NCBI RefSeq assembly: GCF_028209395.1
Contig: NZ_JAQLDQ010000001.1
Span: 124,001-188,000 of the forward strand
Direction of reading: 5' to 3'
From: Collinsella aerofaciens
GTDB taxonomy: Bacteria; Actinomycetota; Coriobacteriia; Coriobacteriales; Coriobacteriaceae
DNA length: 64,000 nucleotides
The notes under the pieces are model-generated. The model was not told where the DNA came from. It saw only the letters and a program-made list of their open reading frames with translations, and did not search any database. The translations under genes and the position numbers were made by a program. This document shows, piece by piece, positions 33,424-42,489 of the stretch (its first letter is position 1; every line of letters begins with the position of its first letter).

Positions 33424-33867
33424 GTGATTTCGAAATCGACTCACTACGCCAAGCAGGGCGAGGTCCAGCGCAACTGGGTTCTCGTCGACGCCGATGGTGC
33501 TGTCCTGGGCCGTCTTGCCACCCAGATCGCAATGATCCTGCGCGGTAAGAACAAGCCCCAGTTCACGCCCAACAGCGACTGCGGCGACTTCGTTGTCGTC
33601 ATCAACGCCGATAAGGTCCAGCTTACCGGTAACAAGGCCGACACGAAGACCTATTATCGCCACAGCGGCTACAACGGCGGCCTCAAGGCTGAGAGCTTCC
33701 GCCAGGCTATGGAGAAGCACCCGGAGAAGGTCATCGAGCGCGCCGTTCGCGGTATGCTGCCCAAGACCACCCTCGGCCGTGCCCAGATGACCAAGCTTAA
33801 GGTCTACGCTGGTGCCGAGCATCCGCATGCTGCCCAGAACCCCACGAAGATTGAGCTGGAGGCTTAA
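33424..33867 (+). CDS. rplM: 50S ribosomal protein L13
   Basis: A 147-residue L13, an early assembly protein of the large subunit. [19 protein letters not shown] and the [19 protein letters not shown] segment are universally conserved in the family. It starts with GTG at 33424 after TGGAGGAG. rpsI follows two bases after the stop codon, the standard L13-S9 operon. Confidence 0.97.
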   Translation: MISKSTHYAKQGEVQRNWVLVDADGAVLGRLATQIAMILRGKNKPQFTPNSDCGDFVVVINADKVQLTGNKADTKTYYRHSGYNGGLKAESFRQAMEKHPEKVIERAVRGMLPKTTLGRAQMTKLKVYAGAEHPHAAQNPTKIELEA

Positions 33868-33869
33868 AG

Positions 33870-34265
<396 letters not shown>

Positions 34266-34295
34266 GGTTTTATCTCCTTACGAGATACAATGTAC

Positions 34296-34339
34296 AAGCG
34301 GGGCCTGCCGATTCCTCGGCGGGTCCCGCTTTTCTTTTT
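34296..34339 (+). terminator. Intrinsic terminator of the rplM-rpsI operon
   Basis: AAGCGGG...GCCG and CGGC...CCCGCTT pair across ATTCCT, followed by TTCTTTTTC. Confidence 0.88.
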
Positions 34340-34388
34340 CGACTAGGGCGGGCGGTTGTATATCGCCTGCTAGGGAAGGAGCGATCCT

Positions 34389-35726
34389 ATGCCCCAGAAC
34401 ATCTTCGGTACCGACGGCGTCCGTGGCGTCGCCAATGCCGACCTCTCGTGCGACCTCGCGTTTCGCCTGGGCCGCGCGGCGACCAAGTTCCTTGGCCCGG
34501 ACATCTGCATCGGCCGCGACACGCGCCTTTCGGGTACCATGCTCGAGAGTGCTCTGACCGCTGGCATTATGGCAGAGGGCGGCCGTCCGCATTGCTGCGG
34601 CGTTATCCCTACGCCGGCCGTGGCGCTGCTCACCGTCCAAAACGAGCTCGACGGCGGCATCGTCATCTCCGCTTCGCATAATCCGCCGGAGTTCAACGGC
34701 ATCAAGTTCTTTAGCCGCAAGGGCATGAAGCTTCCCGATGCTGTCGAGGAAGAGATCAGCGCCTGGGTCATGTCCGAGGAGGCCATGGCTGCCGACACGC
34801 TGCCGACCGGCGCCTGTGTGGGTCACATCATCAAGATGAAAGACGCCCGCAAGGCCTATGTCGATCATGCCATCAGCACGCTCGACGGCCTTAAGCTCGA
34901 TGGCCTGGTTGTTGCCGTCGACTGCGGTCACGGTGCTTCCTGCCAGACCACGCCCGCTGCGCTGCAGCGCTTGGGCGCCACGGTCCATGCCATCAACACC
35001 GATTACTGCGGCACCGACATTAACGTTGAGTGCGGCTCCACTCACCTTGAGCCCCTGCGCGAGCTCGTGCTGCGCACCCACGCCGATATCGGCCTGGCCC
35101 ACGACGGCGACGCCGACCGCGTGCTGTTCGTCGACGGCGAGGGCAATGAGATCGACGGTGACTACATCCTGGCTATCTGCGGTTCTGACCTCGCCGCCCG
35201 CGGCAAGCTCGCCAACTCCGAGATCGTCTCGACCGTCATGTGCAACCTTGGCTTCTCCATCGCTATGAAGGAGCAGGGCTTCGAGATGGTTCAGACCGCC
35301 GTGGGTGACCGCTACGTTTTGGAGCGCATGCTCGCGGATGGCGCCGTCATCGGCGGCGAACAGTCCGGCCACATCATCTTCCTGGAGCACAACACCACCG
35401 GTGACGGCCTGGTGACGGCTCTGCAGCTGCTGGCCGTGCTCAAGCGCACCGGTCGTACCCTCACCGATCTTGCCGGCATCATGAAGAAGTACCCGCAGGT
35501 ACTCGTCAACGTGCATTCCGACAACAAGGCCGGCCTGGACGATTGCCAGCCCATTTGGGACGCCGTCGCTGCCGCCGAGAAGGAGCTTGACGGCCGCGGC
35601 CGCATTCTGGTGCGCCCGAGCGGTACCGAGCCGCTGGTCCGTGTTATGGCCGAGGCGGAGACGCACGAGCTCACTCAGCGTGTTGTCGACGACATCGTCG
35701 AGGTTGTCAAGCGCGAACTTCCCTAA
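34389..35726 (+). CDS. glmM: Phosphoglucosamine mutase
   Basis: A 445-residue enzyme converting glucosamine-6-phosphate to glucosamine-1-phosphate for UDP-GlcNAc and cell-wall synthesis. FGTDGVRG opens the protein, the phosphoserine loop is ISASHNP, the metal loop is DGDADR, and the sugar-phosphate loop is RPSGTEPLVRV. Length is typical. GGAAGGAG precedes the ATG. The nagB gene two loci downstream acts on the same metabolite in the opposite, catabolic direction. Confidence 0.96.
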   Translation: MPQNIFGTDGVRGVANADLSCDLAFRLGRAATKFLGPDICIGRDTRLSGTMLESALTAGIMAEGGRPHCCGVIPTPAVALLTVQNELDGGIVISASHNPPEFNGIKFFSRKGMKLPDAVEEEISAWVMSEEAMAADTLPTGACVGHIIKMKDARKAYVDHAISTLDGLKLDGLVVAVDCGHGASCQTTPAALQRLGATVHAINTDYCGTDINVECGSTHLEPLRELVLRTHADIGLAHDGDADRVLFVDGEGNEIDGDYILAICGSDLAARGKLANSEIVSTVMCNLGFSIAMKEQGFEMVQTAVGDRYVLERMLADGAVIGGEQSGHIIFLEHNTTGDGLVTALQLLAVLKRTGRTLTDLAGIMKKYPQVLVNVHSDNKAGLDDCQPIWDAVAAAEKELDGRGRILVRPSGTEPLVRVMAEAETHELTQRVVDDIVEVVKRELP

Positions 35727-35797
35727 TGGTCAAAAACGGGTGCCAAGTGGTAAACTGTTGAAGCTATTTTGATTGATTGGTATGTCCGAGGGGGAGC

Positions 35798-36295
35798 ATG
35801 TTCACTAAAGTCCTAAGGTCTTTTGGTATGCGTGGACGAGTTCTTACGCTGGATGCTCCCATCTCGGGCGACGTCATTCCGTTGTCCGAGGTCAATGACC
35901 AGACATTTGCCACCGGCCTTTTGGGCCAGGGCGTGGCGATTCAGCCTACCGGCACGCGTGTGATTGCGCCGGCAGACGCCAAGGTCGAGGCCATTTTTCC
36001 TACGGGACACGCCGTTGCGCTCAACACGGTCGATGGCCTAGACGTGCTCATCCACGTTGGTTTGGACACTGTTCAGCTTGAGGGCAAGCATTTTAGCGTG
36101 CATGCACAGGTGGGCGATGTCGTCCATAAGGGTGACGTGCTCATCGAGTTCGATCGCGAGGCAATTGCTGCCGAGGGCTACGATGTGACGGTTCCCATCT
36201 TGGTGTGCAACTCCGTTGAGTTCTCGAGTATCAAGGGCTCCGTTGGTGCGCATGTCGAAGAGATGGACCAGCTCATCGTTGCTCGCGAGCGCTAG
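35798..36295 (+). CDS. Glucose-type PTS EIIA protein, standalone
   Basis: A 165-residue cytosolic EIIA of the glucose/beta-glucoside family. The phosphorylated histidine lies in VLIHVGLDTVQLEG, the helper histidine in PTGHAVAL, and the IAPADAKVEAIF segment is typical. It takes phosphate from HPr and passes it to EIIB domains. The EIIBC at 2275-3714 in this window lacks a IIA domain and is a plausible partner; control of other transporters is possible as in Crr. The ATG at 35798 follows GAGGGGGA. A perfect 12-bp hairpin follows at 36338. Confidence 0.92.
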   Translation: MFTKVLRSFGMRGRVLTLDAPISGDVIPLSEVNDQTFATGLLGQGVAIQPTGTRVIAPADAKVEAIFPTGHAVALNTVDGLDVLIHVGLDTVQLEGKHFSVHAQVGDVVHKGDVLIEFDREAIAAEGYDVTVPILVCNSVEFSSIKGSVGAHVEEMDQLIVARER

Positions 36296-36337
36296 CAAGT
36301 GCACGTGGCCATTAGCCTACAATTCAAACACGTTTAT

Positions 36338-36367
36338 GGAGGGCGCCCTTGAAAGAGGGCGCCCTCC
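36338..36367. terminator. Hairpin after the EIIA gene
   Basis: GGAGGGCGCCCT (36338-36349) and AGGGCGCCCTCC (36356-36367) form a perfect 12-bp stem with a TGAAAG loop. There is no T run, so termination would be weak or factor-assisted. Confidence 0.6.
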
Positions 36368-36567
36368 GTGGCAAGATGGGATTTGTCCGAAGCTAAACGG
36401 CTTTGGGTCACCGTGGACGGGCAGGGGCCTCGACGCGGCTAGACACGAGACACATACATTACGCGACCTCGCCCTGGTGGCCGCACACGTTGGTTGCGGC
36501 CGACGCGGGCCGCGGGCAAGTGCTTGTAAGGGGAGCCTTGCCTCTCTTGTACGAGAAAGGACGCGTA
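36368..36567 (+). other. Long GC-rich leader of nagB
   Basis: Two hundred bases without a credible ORF. GGCCGC and GCGGCC (around 36479-36502) pair, and several other GC-rich complementary stretches exist, so the RNA would be strongly folded. I checked it by eye for glmS ribozyme, TPP, cobalamin and RNase P landmarks and found none. Confidence 0.4.
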
Positions 36568-37296
36568 ATGAAGATCATTAAAGCTAAAGACTACGAGGAT
36601 ATGAGCCGCAAGGCCGCCAATATCATCTCGGCGCAGGTTATCCTCAAGCCCGATTGCGTGCTGGGTCTTGCCACCGGCTCCACCCCGATCGGTGCCTACA
36701 AGCAGCTCGCTGCTTGGTACGAGAAGGGCGACGTCGACTTTGCCGAGGTCAGCACCTACAACCTGGACGAGTATCGCGGCCTTTCGCACGACGATCCCCA
36801 GAGCTATCACTACTTCATGCGTGAGAACTTCTTCGATCACATCAACATCGACCTGAACAACACGCATGTGCCCGACGGTTCCAACCCCGACGCCGCCGCT
36901 GCCTGCTCTGAGTACGACAAGATCGTCGCCGCCGCCGGTTACCCGGATCTGCAGCTGCTCGGCATTGGCAACAACGGCCACATCGGTTTCAACGAGCCCG
37001 ATGACCACTTCTCCAAGGGCACGCACTGCGTCGACCTCACCGAGAGCACCATTCAGGCCAACAGCCGCCTGTTCGACAGCATCGACGATGTTCCCCGTCA
37101 GGCCTACACCATGGGTACCCAGACCATCATGTATGCCCGCATGATCCTAGTCGTCGCCAACGGCGAGGCCAAGGCTCAGGCCGTGCATGACATGTGCTAT
37201 GGTCCGGTTACGCCCGCGTGCCCGGCTTCGATCCTGCAGCTGCACACCAACTGCGTTGTCGTTGCCGACGAGGCCGCCCTTTCGCTCTGCGAGTAG
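36568..37296 (+). CDS. nagB: Glucosamine-6-phosphate deaminase
   Basis: A 242-residue enzyme that converts glucosamine-6-phosphate to fructose-6-phosphate and ammonia. LGLATGSTPIGAYK binds phosphate, TYNLDEYRGL contains the catalytic aspartate, and LLGIGNNGHIGFNEP holds the Asn/His ring-opening residues. The C-terminal tail is short, as in many Gram-positive NagB, so the E. coli-type allosteric extension is missing. The ATG at 36568 follows GAGAAAGGA; the open frame extends further upstream through the leader without a better start. Confidence 0.95.
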   Translation: MKIIKAKDYEDMSRKAANIISAQVILKPDCVLGLATGSTPIGAYKQLAAWYEKGDVDFAEVSTYNLDEYRGLSHDDPQSYHYFMRENFFDHINIDLNNTHVPDGSNPDAAAACSEYDKIVAAAGYPDLQLLGIGNNGHIGFNEPDDHFSKGTHCVDLTESTIQANSRLFDSIDDVPRQAYTMGTQTIMYARMILVVANGEAKAQAVHDMCYGPVTPACPASILQLHTNCVVVADEAALSLCE

Positions 37297-37328
37297 CGCG
37301 AATCCTGCATCTCGACATAGCCTTGCCT

Positions 37329-37356
37329 AAGGCCTCCGCTTTGCGGGGGCCTTTTT
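37329..37356 (+). terminator. Intrinsic terminator of nagB
   Basis: AAGGCCTCCGC and GCGGGGGCCTT pair (one G-U) around TTT, followed by TTTTT. Confidence 0.88.
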
Positions 37357-37744
37357 GTTATCCCTCTCCGCCCGCTTGACCAAAATCTTGCCGCAAGCTT
37401 GACGAATGCCGGATGCCCAACAGCTTGATTCATTCCATACCAGATTCTATGCAAAAATGCCACTAAAAGGTCGTAGACGGTAGCGGGTGCTAGGCGAGTT
37501 GAATGACATAGCTGAACCTTGTTCATTTGCGTTACACTGCCGCTTAGATGGGACAAGCTGACAAGCTCATTTACCTGCTTAAAGACCGATTAGTCGGGGG
37601 ATTAATAACAATCGGCCCTCGCTGTACAAAAACTTGCCGCTTGCGTACCAAAAGACAACCTAGAACACAAGGTCGCTCTATTCATAGCGCGGCTTGTATG
37701 GTCTTGCGGTTACAGTGTCCATACGGTCGAGTTGAGGAGCGGGC
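37357..37744. other. Intergenic region before the large regulator, no gene seen
   Basis: About 390 bp without a supported ORF. The segment is more AT-rich than the flanking genes and must hold the promoter of the regulator, but I find no clear -35/-10 pair. CGATTAGTCGGGGGATTAATAACAATCGG (37588-37616) shows limited self-complementarity. Confidence 0.4.
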
Positions 37745-40744
37745 ATGGTAAACGATTTGGGCAGTATGGACGACCTCGAGCTGATGCCGCTGGGCGGTGG
37801 CTATATGGTGCGACGCGAACGCTTGATGAATGAGCTTCTCGCCAAGGGCCGAAAGGCCGGCATCGTGGTTCTTTATGCGCCCGACGGGTTTGGGAAGACC
37901 TCGGTGCTGCTGCAGTACACCCATGAGGTTAAATGCGACCCGACGCGAGGCCCCGTGCGGATTATCGAGGCCGATCGCGCCACTGGGCGCGAGGTGTTTA
38001 TGCAGCTCGAGGTGGTTACCGAAGAACTCAAAGACAAACCGCACTCCCTTATCGCGATTGATAATGTGCCAAACCTCGATCAGCACGATACCGAAGACCT
38101 CATCGACAGGATTCGCGGCCTGCGCGCTATGGGGGTGGGGGTCTTTATCTCCTGCCGTCCTTCAAATCGTCAACTGATTCATGGGCTGGGCGATTCGGTT
38201 AAGATCAATGCGCAGATGCTCAAGGTGCATGCCTATGAGTATTCGGCGTGGGCATCGGCGTTTTCGATCAGCACATCGCTCGACTTTTATCAGCTCACGC
38301 AGGGCGTGCCCGAGCTCGTTTCGGCATTGCAGACGGGTCTGTATGGCCAAGGCGACGTAGCCGGTCTGCTCGAAAACGAGATTGTCAACGTATATGGCGC
38401 GGCACTTGTCGACCTGGCTTCGCTCGACAATAATGCACTGTTTTGCGTGGCATGTCTCATGATTTTGATGGGCGAGGGCAATATCGCAGAACTCGAGGCT
38501 TGCGGGGTGAGGCTATCGATGGTCGACCAGTCCTACTTCGTACGCGACTACCCGATCTTTGGCTTGGACCCCGCCGAGCGGAGTTTTACGTGTCTGGGCA
38601 CGGAGGATAACGGACGCTTGCGCTTGCGTAAGTTGGTGGCCGAGGTTCGCCCCGAACTTGTTCCGAGGGCGGCCCGGATTTTGCTTAAGGCGGGCCGATG
38701 CGATGCGGCGATGGGCCTGGCGGACGCCTTTTTGGACCGTGATGCGGTCCTTGAACTTGCTGGGCAGTATGGGGTCGATCTGGCTCTGACGGGGCACGGG
38801 GCCGATATCTGCCGAGCAGCGCTGGGCACGATCGATGCCGAGGATCCGGCTCCAGAGCCAACGCCTGCCGAGGCGCTTGGCGTATATCTGGCAGCGGTCA
38901 GCGTGTCCAATACAAAGCTCGCTCGCTATATGGCATCGGTCATCGAGCGCGGGGGCGAACGGGCGGCCTGCGAAATAGACCCTGTTTCATGGAGGGTGGC
39001 CCAGACACTGACGGCTGTTTGCTATGGGGACAACGGGCTTGGGCTTCCTACGAACCTGGCCGTGCCAGAAATCGAGACATCCCATACCGCGCTCGATATG
39101 TTGTCTGCGCATATCGAGGTCAAGCGCTGCCTGACCGAGCGGGGAGATGACGGCGGCGTTCTACAGCAGCTCAAAACGAGCAAGGCCTACGACTGCGAGC
39201 TCGACATCGCGGGGATTGTTATACGGGCCGACAGCATGCTGGTGGAGCTTTTTGACGGGTCGTTTGCGGGAACCGACGAGCGCGACGACGAGATGACGGT
39301 GGTGCGGGAGGCGCTCGACGTACGTGGGCTCAAGGCGATGGCTATCTGGGTGCGCATGGTGTTGGCGGCACGGCGGCTCCTTTCCGGCTTGCCGGTAACC
39401 GACGACGCGGCATTCAACGAGCTCGATCGTTTTGCCGTGCGCATGCGCGACAACCAGATTCAGCTGTTTGGCCTGTTGCTAGAAGGCTGGCAGTCGCTGG
39501 CAGAGGGACGGCCGGTTAATGCAAAGTTCCGTGCGGTCCAAGTGCTCAAACTTGCCGAGGAGTCGATTGCGTACATGCGCGATAACGCATTGCTGCTGGA
39601 GCGCGCGGCGTATCTGCGTAACACCTCGATGGTTTCGGTACGTGAGGAAGCGGAGTTGCTCGATATAAGCCAGACGCAGGTTGGTGGAGCGGAGGCCTGG
39701 ATGGTGGCGCTGCATTTGGCCTGTGCGGGCCGAGACAGCGACCTTGCGGCCTGGATGTCCATGAATCGTGCGGGGATTCTGGAGCCATCGTATCGGCTCT
39801 TTGCGCGCCTTGCCATGCATTGTCTGGGCGAGCCGGCGACCAGGATTCGCAAGAAGCTTCCCGTGCGCGAGCTGTCGCGGTACTCGCTGCGCGACGATTT
39901 GGAAGGGGAGGGTGAGCGCCTGTTCCAGGCCGGCGAGGTTGAAGCCGTTGATACCATTGACCATATCGAGATTCGCATGTTTGGTGCGTTTCGCGCCGAG
40001 CGCGACGGGTTTCCCATCACGGACAAAATGTGGCGCCGCAAGAAGGCGGCGACACTTGCCGAGCGGCTTGCGCTGGGCATGGATGCACTCGTCGATCGTG
40101 AGACGTTGGCCATGGAGCTGTGGCCCCATGCCGAGTTCAATAGCGCCCGCAACAACCTGTACTCGACGATATCGCGCTTGCGGTCGGCTTTGGGACCGAC
40201 GCCGGATGGCAAGTCGTGCGTGCTCATCCAAAATGAATGCATCGGACTCAACGGCGACTACGTCAAGACCGATGTACGGCTGTTTGACCAGATAAGCCGC
40301 GAGGTTTTGGGAAATCGCACGGGTGCGCGCGGGCCCCATTTAGTTGAGCTGTGCCTTAAGATTGAGCAGCTTTATGCCGGACCGCTGTATGTTCCCAATG
40401 GCTGTAATCCCACCTACTTTTTGCGTATGCGACGCATTATGCAGTCAAAGTACATCGATTGCATGATTAAGGGAGCAAATGCCGCTCTAGAAGAAAACGA
40501 TCTGCAGTCGGCGATTTGGCTGGCGGAGTCGGGTCTTCGACAGGAAACGGCGCGTGAGGATATGGTGCGCTGCGCCATGCGTGTCTACAGTGCGGCGGGG
40601 CGGAGGCGCGATATCGTCGAGCTATACAGTGGGCATATGCACCATCTGAGGGAGCAGGTCAATGGCGTGCCCGAGCCCGAGACGCGGCGTCTATACGAGC
40701 GCTTGGTGGAGGGGCGGCTCAATCGCGTGCTGGTCGAGCGATAA
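37745..40744 (+). CDS. Large STAND-ATPase transcriptional regulator with SARP-like C terminus
   Basis: A 999-residue cytosolic protein. The P-loop YAPDGFGKTSVLL (residues about 38-50) matches the MalT/LuxR-LAL form rather than the classic Walker A, and LIAIDNVPNLDQHD is a plausible Walker B. A long helical middle (about 330-730) could be tetratricopeptide-like. From about 740 a winged helix (RMFGAF, DKMWRRKKAATLAERLAL, ARNNLYSTISRLRSALG) and a helical BTAD-like domain form a SARP/AfsR-type C terminus. In known relatives the order is usually reversed or the DNA-binding part is LuxR-type. TTGAGGAG precedes the ATG. It stands alone, so its targets are unknown. Confidence 0.8.
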   Translation: MVNDLGSMDDLELMPLGGGYMVRRERLMNELLAKGRKAGIVVLYAPDGFGKTSVLLQYTHEVKCDPTRGPVRIIEADRATGREVFMQLEVVTEELKDKPHSLIAIDNVPNLDQHDTEDLIDRIRGLRAMGVGVFISCRPSNRQLIHGLGDSVKINAQMLKVHAYEYSAWASAFSISTSLDFYQLTQGVPELVSALQTGLYGQGDVAGLLENEIVNVYGAALVDLASLDNNALFCVACLMILMGEGNIAELEACGVRLSMVDQSYFVRDYPIFGLDPAERSFTCLGTEDNGRLRLRKLVAEVRPELVPRAARILLKAGRCDAAMGLADAFLDRDAVLELAGQYGVDLALTGHGADICRAALGTIDAEDPAPEPTPAEALGVYLAAVSVSNTKLARYMASVIERGGERAACEIDPVSWRVAQTLTAVCYGDNGLGLPTNLAVPEIETSHTALDMLSAHIEVKRCLTERGDDGGVLQQLKTSKAYDCELDIAGIVIRADSMLVELFDGSFAGTDERDDEMTVVREALDVRGLKAMAIWVRMVLAARRLLSGLPVTDDAAFNELDRFAVRMRDNQIQLFGLLLEGWQSLAEGRPVNAKFRAVQVLKLAEESIAYMRDNALLLERAAYLRNTSMVSVREEAELLDISQTQVGGAEAWMVALHLACAGRDSDLAAWMSMNRAGILEPSYRLFARLAMHCLGEPATRIRKKLPVRELSRYSLRDDLEGEGERLFQAGEVEAVDTIDHIEIRMFGAFRAERDGFPITDKMWRRKKAATLAERLALGMDALVDRETLAMELWPHAEFNSARNNLYSTISRLRSALGPTPDGKSCVLIQNECIGLNGDYVKTDVRLFDQISREVLGNRTGARGPHLVELCLKIEQLYAGPLYVPNGCNPTYFLRMRRIMQSKYIDCMIKGANAALEENDLQSAIWLAESGLRQETAREDMVRCAMRVYSAAGRRRDIVELYSGHMHHLREQVNGVPEPETRRLYERLVEGRLNRVLVER

Positions 40745-40775
40745 AAAACGGGCGCCCGAAGTACTTGGGCACCCG
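40743..40775 (-). terminator. Terminator between the large regulator and yhbY
   Basis: ACGGGCGCCC and GGGCACCCGT (40748-40775) pair around GAAGTACTT. On the minus strand the hairpin is followed by TTTTTT, so it terminates yhbY; the hairpin could also slow plus-strand transcription. Confidence 0.8.
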
Positions 40776-40813
40776 TATGCTTGCTATGTGTTGGTTCGCC
40801 GGATCATTGACTC

Positions 40814-41113
40814 TTAGACGAGCTTGATCTTCTCGATGTCCTTGCGCGAGGACTCGCGATACAGCGAGAACTTGCGGCCGATGACCTGGACGACCTCGGC
40901 GTGGCAACGCTCAGCGAGCTCTTCGGCGGCCTCGCGGGCGGAAAGACTGGAGCCATCGAGCACGGAGCACTTAACGAGCTCATGCTTCTCCAGGTAGGCG
41001 ACCGTCTGCTCGACGGTGCCCTCGTTGACATCGGACTTACCGATGATGATGGCGGGGTTGAGGTGATGGGCCATGCTGCGAAGCTGCTTGACCTGGGCTC
41101 CTGTCAGTGCCAT
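40814..41113 (-). CDS. yhbY: YhbY/CRM-domain RNA-binding protein
   Basis: A 99-residue protein that is almost entirely one CRM domain: LTGAQVKQLRSMAHHLNPAIIIGK and the VIGRKFSLYR motif close to the C terminus. Homologues bind the 50S ribosomal precursor. The gene is probably monocistronic; a methyltransferase gene on the same strand ends 158 bp upstream. Confidence 0.93.
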   Translation of the reverse strand: MALTGAQVKQLRSMAHHLNPAIIIGKSDVNEGTVEQTVAYLEKHELVKCSVLDGSSLSAREAAEELAERCHAEVVQVIGRKFSLYRESSRKDIEKIKLV

Positions 41114-41271
41114 GGGTTCTCGCTTTCTATGTATGGGGCGCCCCGCGACGGGGCCTTAATCTACGTGAGCTGTCCCACGATAGCGCAGGAACGGCGCGGT
41201 GTGGAGCGCGTTTGCCCAGTTCAAAAAGAATGCGGATGCCGAGGTGATGGGCAGTGCGGGCTGTGAACGGG

Positions 41272-42159
41272 CTACGAGCGGGATTCAGAGACCGGTTCCC
41301 ATGCAATAAACGCCCAGCGAACCTTACGGATATGGTCGAGCATATAGCGCCCCTGCGGCACGCCCTTGGAGCCCGGCTCGCCGGCATGGGGGTTTTCGAT
41401 CATGTGCTGAGCGATATAGTCGCGCAGGCGGTCGATCTTATCCTCGTTGCCATGCTCGAGCATACGGGAAAAATCCGCCACGCCTGCCTCAAGGCTATCG
41501 AAGGTATCGCGACGAGGCGATTCAAAGTATGTAACCTGCGGCAACGCACCCATCTGAATGAGGATGTTGAAGGCGTACACAAAGCCATTGCTGCAGGTAA
41601 CCGAGGCGCCGATAGCGTTCATCAAGTGCAGATCATAGCGCGGGCTGGAGTTAGCGACCATCGTGACAGTACAACGCCGACGAGCCGCACGGTCAAGCTT
41701 GGCAAGCGCACCTTTTAGATTGGTCGTCGTAACCGACCGACTGGCAAAGGCAACATCCACCGTTTTCGCGACCGGTCCAACCAAATCCCAATCATCATCC
41801 CAAGCAAGCTCAAGCGGCGTAATGCGATCCTCGAGCCCATAGTACTCAATACCAGCATCAAGCGTGCCCAACATGGCAGGGGAAAAATCAGCTGCAATCA
41901 CGGGATGCCCGTCTTGCGCAAGCGGAATAGCAATCGACCCAGCTCCACACCCCATATCGAGCACCGACTCGCCGGGCTCAAGTGCCAACAGCTTTATAAA
42001 ATCCCGAGCATAAGGGGCAGTCTCAAGAGGTCGAAAATGTCGAGCTCGCTTATCCCATTCAAAAGAATCATCAGCCCGATGCCGAGCGGCCTGCAGACGC
42101 ATCCATTCGCCATTCCAATCCGCAGCAAGCAGCTCAGAACGAATCTCCCCATCAACCAC
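41272..42159 (-). CDS. Class I SAM-dependent methyltransferase
   Basis: A 295-residue protein. The SAM-binding motif I is VLDMGCGAGSIAIPLA (residues about 66-81) and motif post-I is VIAADFSPAML. The N-terminal 60 residues (ADWNGEWMRLQAARH, FEWDKRARHF) resemble small-molecule methyltransferases found near radical-SAM or cobalamin genes in anaerobes. The substrate is not identifiable. No strong ribosome site is visible except AGGAGGTTGGC immediately before the ATG. Confidence 0.85.
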   Translation of the reverse strand: MVDGEIRSELLAADWNGEWMRLQAARHRADDSFEWDKRARHFRPLETAPYARDFIKLLALEPGESVLDMGCGAGSIAIPLAQDGHPVIAADFSPAMLGTLDAGIEYYGLEDRITPLELAWDDDWDLVGPVAKTVDVAFASRSVTTTNLKGALAKLDRAARRRCTVTMVANSSPRYDLHLMNAIGASVTCSNGFVYAFNILIQMGALPQVTYFESPRRDTFDSLEAGVADFSRMLEHGNEDKIDRLRDYIAQHMIENPHAGEPGSKGVPQGRYMLDHIRKVRWAFIAWEPVSESRS

Positions 42160-42180
42160 GGGCCAACCTCCTCACACAAC

Positions 42181-42213
42181 AAAAAAAGCGGCCCCTCCCA
42201 AAAGAAGAGCCGC
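42181..42213 (-). terminator. Minus-strand intrinsic terminator
   Basis: On the minus strand GCGGCTC...GGGGCCGC folds around TTCTTTTGGGA and is followed by seven T. It separates the UPF0210 unit and hairpin B from the methyltransferase gene. Confidence 0.8.
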
Positions 42214-42329
42214 AACAAGCATATATCAGAAAAAGAACCGTTCCAACGCCAAACCGCCACACCAACCAAGGCGGGCAGAAGCGAAGCGACTGCCACTGAG
42301 CCAGAACCCAGCCAAGGTTGAGATGTGCG

Positions 42330-42471
42330 GGAGCCCCGCCGCCGGGCGGCAGACATATAAGGTCGATCGCGAGTTCCGCACGAGCCGGAGAGCACTTAAT
42401 GTGCTCTCCGTGCGAGTCAGGACTGTCCGAGCAGGCGACCTTATATGTCTGCCGCCCGGCGGCGGGGCTCC
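42330..42471. repeat. Long hairpin with perfect 36-bp arms and a conserved core (copy B)
   Basis: Arms 42330-42365 and 42436-42471 are perfectly complementary over 36 bp (GGAGCCCCGCCGCCGGGCGG at one end, the AGACATATAAGGTCG part at the inner end). Inside, on the minus strand, TCGGACAGTCCTGACTC, then a perfect hairpin GGAGAGCAC/GTGCTCTCC, then TCGTGCGGAACTC occur in the same order as in copy A at 22082-22217. It follows the UPF0210 gene by 19 bp, as copy A follows gatB by four. Confidence 0.85.
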
Positions 42472-42489
42472 TCGCCTCGTATCCCTAGG

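Noticed and set aside
36368..36567. glmS ribozyme or RNase P RNA in the nagB leader
   Set aside because: None of the conserved core sequences of these RNAs could be located by eye.
37548..37751. 67-codon frame before the large regulator
   Set aside because: No ribosome site, ends inside the regulator's start region, and contains no family pattern.
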